DNA of 64,000 nucleotides from Betaproteobacteria bacterium (lineage in GTDB: Bacteria; Pseudomonadota; Gammaproteobacteria; Burkholderiales; Rhodocyclaceae), in assembly GCA_016720065.1 (NCBI GenBank), contig JADJXY010000002.1:509001-573000 (forward strand). The letters are read 5' to 3'. This document shows, one piece after another, positions 62,393 to 64,000 of the stretch. How positions within the stretch are numbered: position 1 is the first letter of the stretch; every line of letters starts with the position of its first letter. The position numbers and the translations under genes are program-made. The notes beneath the pieces were generated by a model. That model was not told the origin of the DNA and ran no database searches. It saw only the letters and a program-made list of their open reading frames with translations.

Positions 62393-62695
62393 ATGGCAAG
62401 ACGAAAGCAGGGCAAAGGGTCACGGCGCCCCCCACACGAGTGGGGAACCTTGTTGGCGAAATTCGACGACAGCGGCCTGGGCGTTGCCGCCTTCTGCCGA
62501 CGGGAAGCGATCAGTGCGGCGAGCCTGTACCGCTGGCGCCGCCTGCTCGGCGAGGGTGGCGAAGTCGTCGGCCGGGAGACGGCGCCGACATTCGTCGATC
62601 TCGGTACGCTGAATTCGGTGGCGACACCCCGGCCACGGATCGATCTCAAGCTCGACCTCGGCGACGGCCTGATCCTGCATCTGGTACGCCACTGA
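62393..62695 (+). CDS. tnpA: IS66-family TnpA-like accessory protein
   Basis: A 100-residue protein with the HTH segment GLGVAAFCRREAISAASLYRWRRLLGEGGEV and a C-terminal FVDLGTLNS...LDLGDGLILHLVRH, as in the first ORF of IS66 elements. It probably binds the ends. Its stop shares one base with the tnpB start (TGATG). Confidence 0.88.
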   Translation: MARRKQGKGSRRPPHEWGTLLAKFDDSGLGVAAFCRREAISAASLYRWRRLLGEGGEVVGRETAPTFVDLGTLNSVATPRPRIDLKLDLGDGLILHLVRH

Positions 62696-63066
62696 TGTTC
62701 TTCCCCGAAGGCCAAGTCCGGGTACATGTCTATGGCTGCCCGGTCGACATGCGCAAATCCTACGATGGTCTCTACGCCCTGACGCGCCAGGAACTCGGCC
62801 AGGACCCCCTGAATGGCCGGCTGTTCGTCTTCATCAACCGCCGCGCGACCCAGATGAAGGTGCTCTACTGGGACCGCACCGGCTTCTGCGTGTGGGCGAA
62901 GCGGCTCGAACAAGGACGATTCCTCTCCGACTGGCGCCGCGTTACCACCCGGGAAATGGACTGGACCGGACTCAAGCTCCTGCTCGAAGGCATCGAGGCG
63001 AAAGTCGTCAAGAAGCGCTACCGGCGGCCTTCTGGCGCCGATGCCTGCGGTATAATCAGGGGATGA
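62695..63066 (+). CDS. tnpB: IS66 Orf2-like protein TnpB
   Basis: A 123-residue protein with the hallmark VHVYGCPVDMRKSYDGLYALTRQELGQDPLNGRLFVFINRRATQMKVLYWDRTGFCVWAKRLEQGRF. It is required for transposition in IS66 elements though its reaction is unknown. The ATG follows the tnpA stop with one base shared, and its own stop overlaps tnpC by 4 bp. Confidence 0.93.
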   Translation: MFFPEGQVRVHVYGCPVDMRKSYDGLYALTRQELGQDPLNGRLFVFINRRATQMKVLYWDRTGFCVWAKRLEQGRFLSDWRRVTTREMDWTGLKLLLEGIEAKVVKKRYRRPSGADACGIIRG

Positions 63067-64000
63067 GTTCGACGCCCACAAGCCGTGTGCCCAGCCTCGC
63101 CGAGGCCGCCACCTTCAGCCCGCACCAGGTCGTCGATCTGGTTGGTTCGCTGAGCCGGGAAGTCGACACCCTCAAGCATCAACTCGATTGGTTCAAGCGC
63201 CAGGTCTTCGGCCAGAAGAGCGAACGCCGCCTCATCGACGGGGCCCACGGCCAGATGAGTCTGGGCGAGGCCCTCGACGCGGCGCCGACGCCTTCGCCCC
63301 CGCCGCCCGAGCGCCCCGTCGCCGCCCATACCCGGCGAATGGCGGCGAAGAAACCCGACACCGGCGACGACAGCGTGCCCTTCTTCGACGAGACCAGGGT
63401 GCCGGTCGAAGTCATCGAACTGGCCGCGCCGGAAGCCGCGGGACTCGCTCCGGAAGACTTCGAGGTCATCGGCCACAAGGAGAGCTTCCGGCTCGCCCAG
63501 CGTCCGGGCAGCTATGTGGTGCTCAAGTACCGGCGGCCGGTCATCAAGCTCAAGGCGAGCCAGGCCATCGTCTGCCCGGGCGCGCCGGCCGGCGTCCTCG
63601 ACGGCAGCCGCGCCGATGTGAGTTTCCTCGCCGGCCTCCTGCTCGACAAGTTCGCCTATCACCTGCCGTTCTACCGCCAGCACCAGCGTCTTGGCGACGC
63701 CGGCATCACCGTCAGCCGGCCGTGGCTGACCCAGATCGGGCAGCAGGCCATCGCGCTGCTCGAACCGATCTACGATGCGCAATTCGCCTCGATCCGCGCC
63801 TCCCGTGTCAAGGCCATGGACGAGACGCCGATCAAGGCCGGCCGCGCCGGACCCGGCAAGCTCAAGCCCGCGTACTTCTGGCCGGTCTATGGCCAGCTCG
63901 ACGAAGTGTGCTTCCCGTTCTATGAGAGTCGCCGCATCGAGCACGTCGAAGAGGCGCTCGGCCTGACGCCGGTCGAGCGCGGCGTCCTGCTCAGCGACGG
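63063..64000 (+). CDS. tnpC: IS66-family transposase TnpC, N-terminal part
   Basis: 312 residues are present and the frame is open to the window edge. The N-terminus has a coiled coil with LSREVDTLKHQLDWFKRQVFGQKSER, a proline-rich linker, and LKYRRPVIKLKASQAIVCPGAP in the region of the zinc-finger domain. The DDE core begins with FYRQHQRLGDAGITVSRPWLTQ and the first catalytic Asp in KAMDETPIKA (about residue 256). It starts at ATG 63063, overlapping the tnpB stop. The remaining catalytic residues are outside the window. Confidence 0.92.
   Translation, partial: MSSTPTSRVPSLAEAATFSPHQVVDLVGSLSREVDTLKHQLDWFKRQVFGQKSERRLIDGAHGQMSLGEALDAAPTPSPPPPERPVAAHTRRMAAKKPDTGDDSVPFFDETRVPVEVIELAAPEAAGLAPEDFEVIGHKESFRLAQRPGSYVVLKYRRPVIKLKASQAIVCPGAPAGVLDGSRADVSFLAGLLLDKFAYHLPFYRQHQRLGDAGITVSRPWLTQIGQQAIALLEPIYDAQFASIRASRVKAMDETPIKAGRAGPGKLKPAYFWPVYGQLDEVCFPFYESRRIEHVEEALGLTPVERGVLLSD

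Larger units (their letters stand above)
62304..64000 (+). mobile_element. IS66-family element, left part (continues beyond window)
   Basis: The element starts near 62304 with GTAACCGGTAACCC and carries the standard tnpA-tnpB-tnpC order with overlapping starts and stops. The right end, the inverted repeat and the 8-bp target duplication lie outside the window. Confidence 0.85.

Overview
The window looks like the chromosome of a high-GC Gram-negative bacterium, most likely a betaproteobacterium of the Rhodocyclales type. The gene order rimP-nusA-infB-rbfA-truB-rpsO-pnp, DksA, LolA, DUF2914 membrane proteins and a beta-barrel protein ending in phenylalanine all fit. The lineage is inferred from gene content, not from a marker search.

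Positions 1-29195 are core chromosome. They hold a partial trxB diverging from a Crp/Fnr regulator, ftsK-lolA-DUF2914, and a minus-strand signalling operon (hybrid kinase, REC/HD-GYP regulator, outer-membrane barrel, small binding protein). Next comes the rimP-nusA-infB-rbfA-truB-rpsO-pnp translation and RNA cluster, which has a clear promoter and an attenuator-like terminator just before rimP. After it lie dksA, tRNA-Pro(TGG), tRNA-Arg(TCT), a PAS-GGDEF protein, a PhnD-like binding protein with its own hybrid kinase, folD, purE, a frameshifted purK, a Sua5-type tRNA threonylcarbamoylation enzyme and tRNA-Ala(CGC).

Positions about 29200-60300 are accessory DNA: two related integrated elements in tandem, called E1 and E2 here. 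Each starts with a minus-strand, translationally coupled cassette of DUF2924 protein, large serine recombinase and small HTH-like protein. Each then has a replication-type core (excisionase/AlpA-type HTH proteins, a P-loop ATPase or TOPRIM primase-helicase, DUF3489, a 67-residue protein) and defence-type cargo at the right. E1 cargo is a type I restriction-modification operon with RhuM, a YgjP-like metallopeptidase, an orphan half-size specificity subunit, a GIY-YIG-like protein and an unrecognised membrane protein with an internal frameshift. E2 cargo is an HTH protein plus an AlbA_2/ATPase (Schlafen-like) protein. Neither element shows phage structural genes, a relaxase or a type IV secretion system. 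A 103-bp non-coding block, alignable without gaps between E1 and E2, looks like a packaging (cos-like) site or origin, so both may be phage satellites or replicating genomic islands. A 30-bp motif occurs four times, at both borders of each core. The E2 recombinase is broken by two frameshifts and E2 carries an IS630 insertion, so only the E1 recombinase looks intact.

Positions 60276-64000 are nested insertion sequences: an IS1182-type element inside the left end of an IS21-type element, whose istA is cut short by an IS66-type element that runs off the window.
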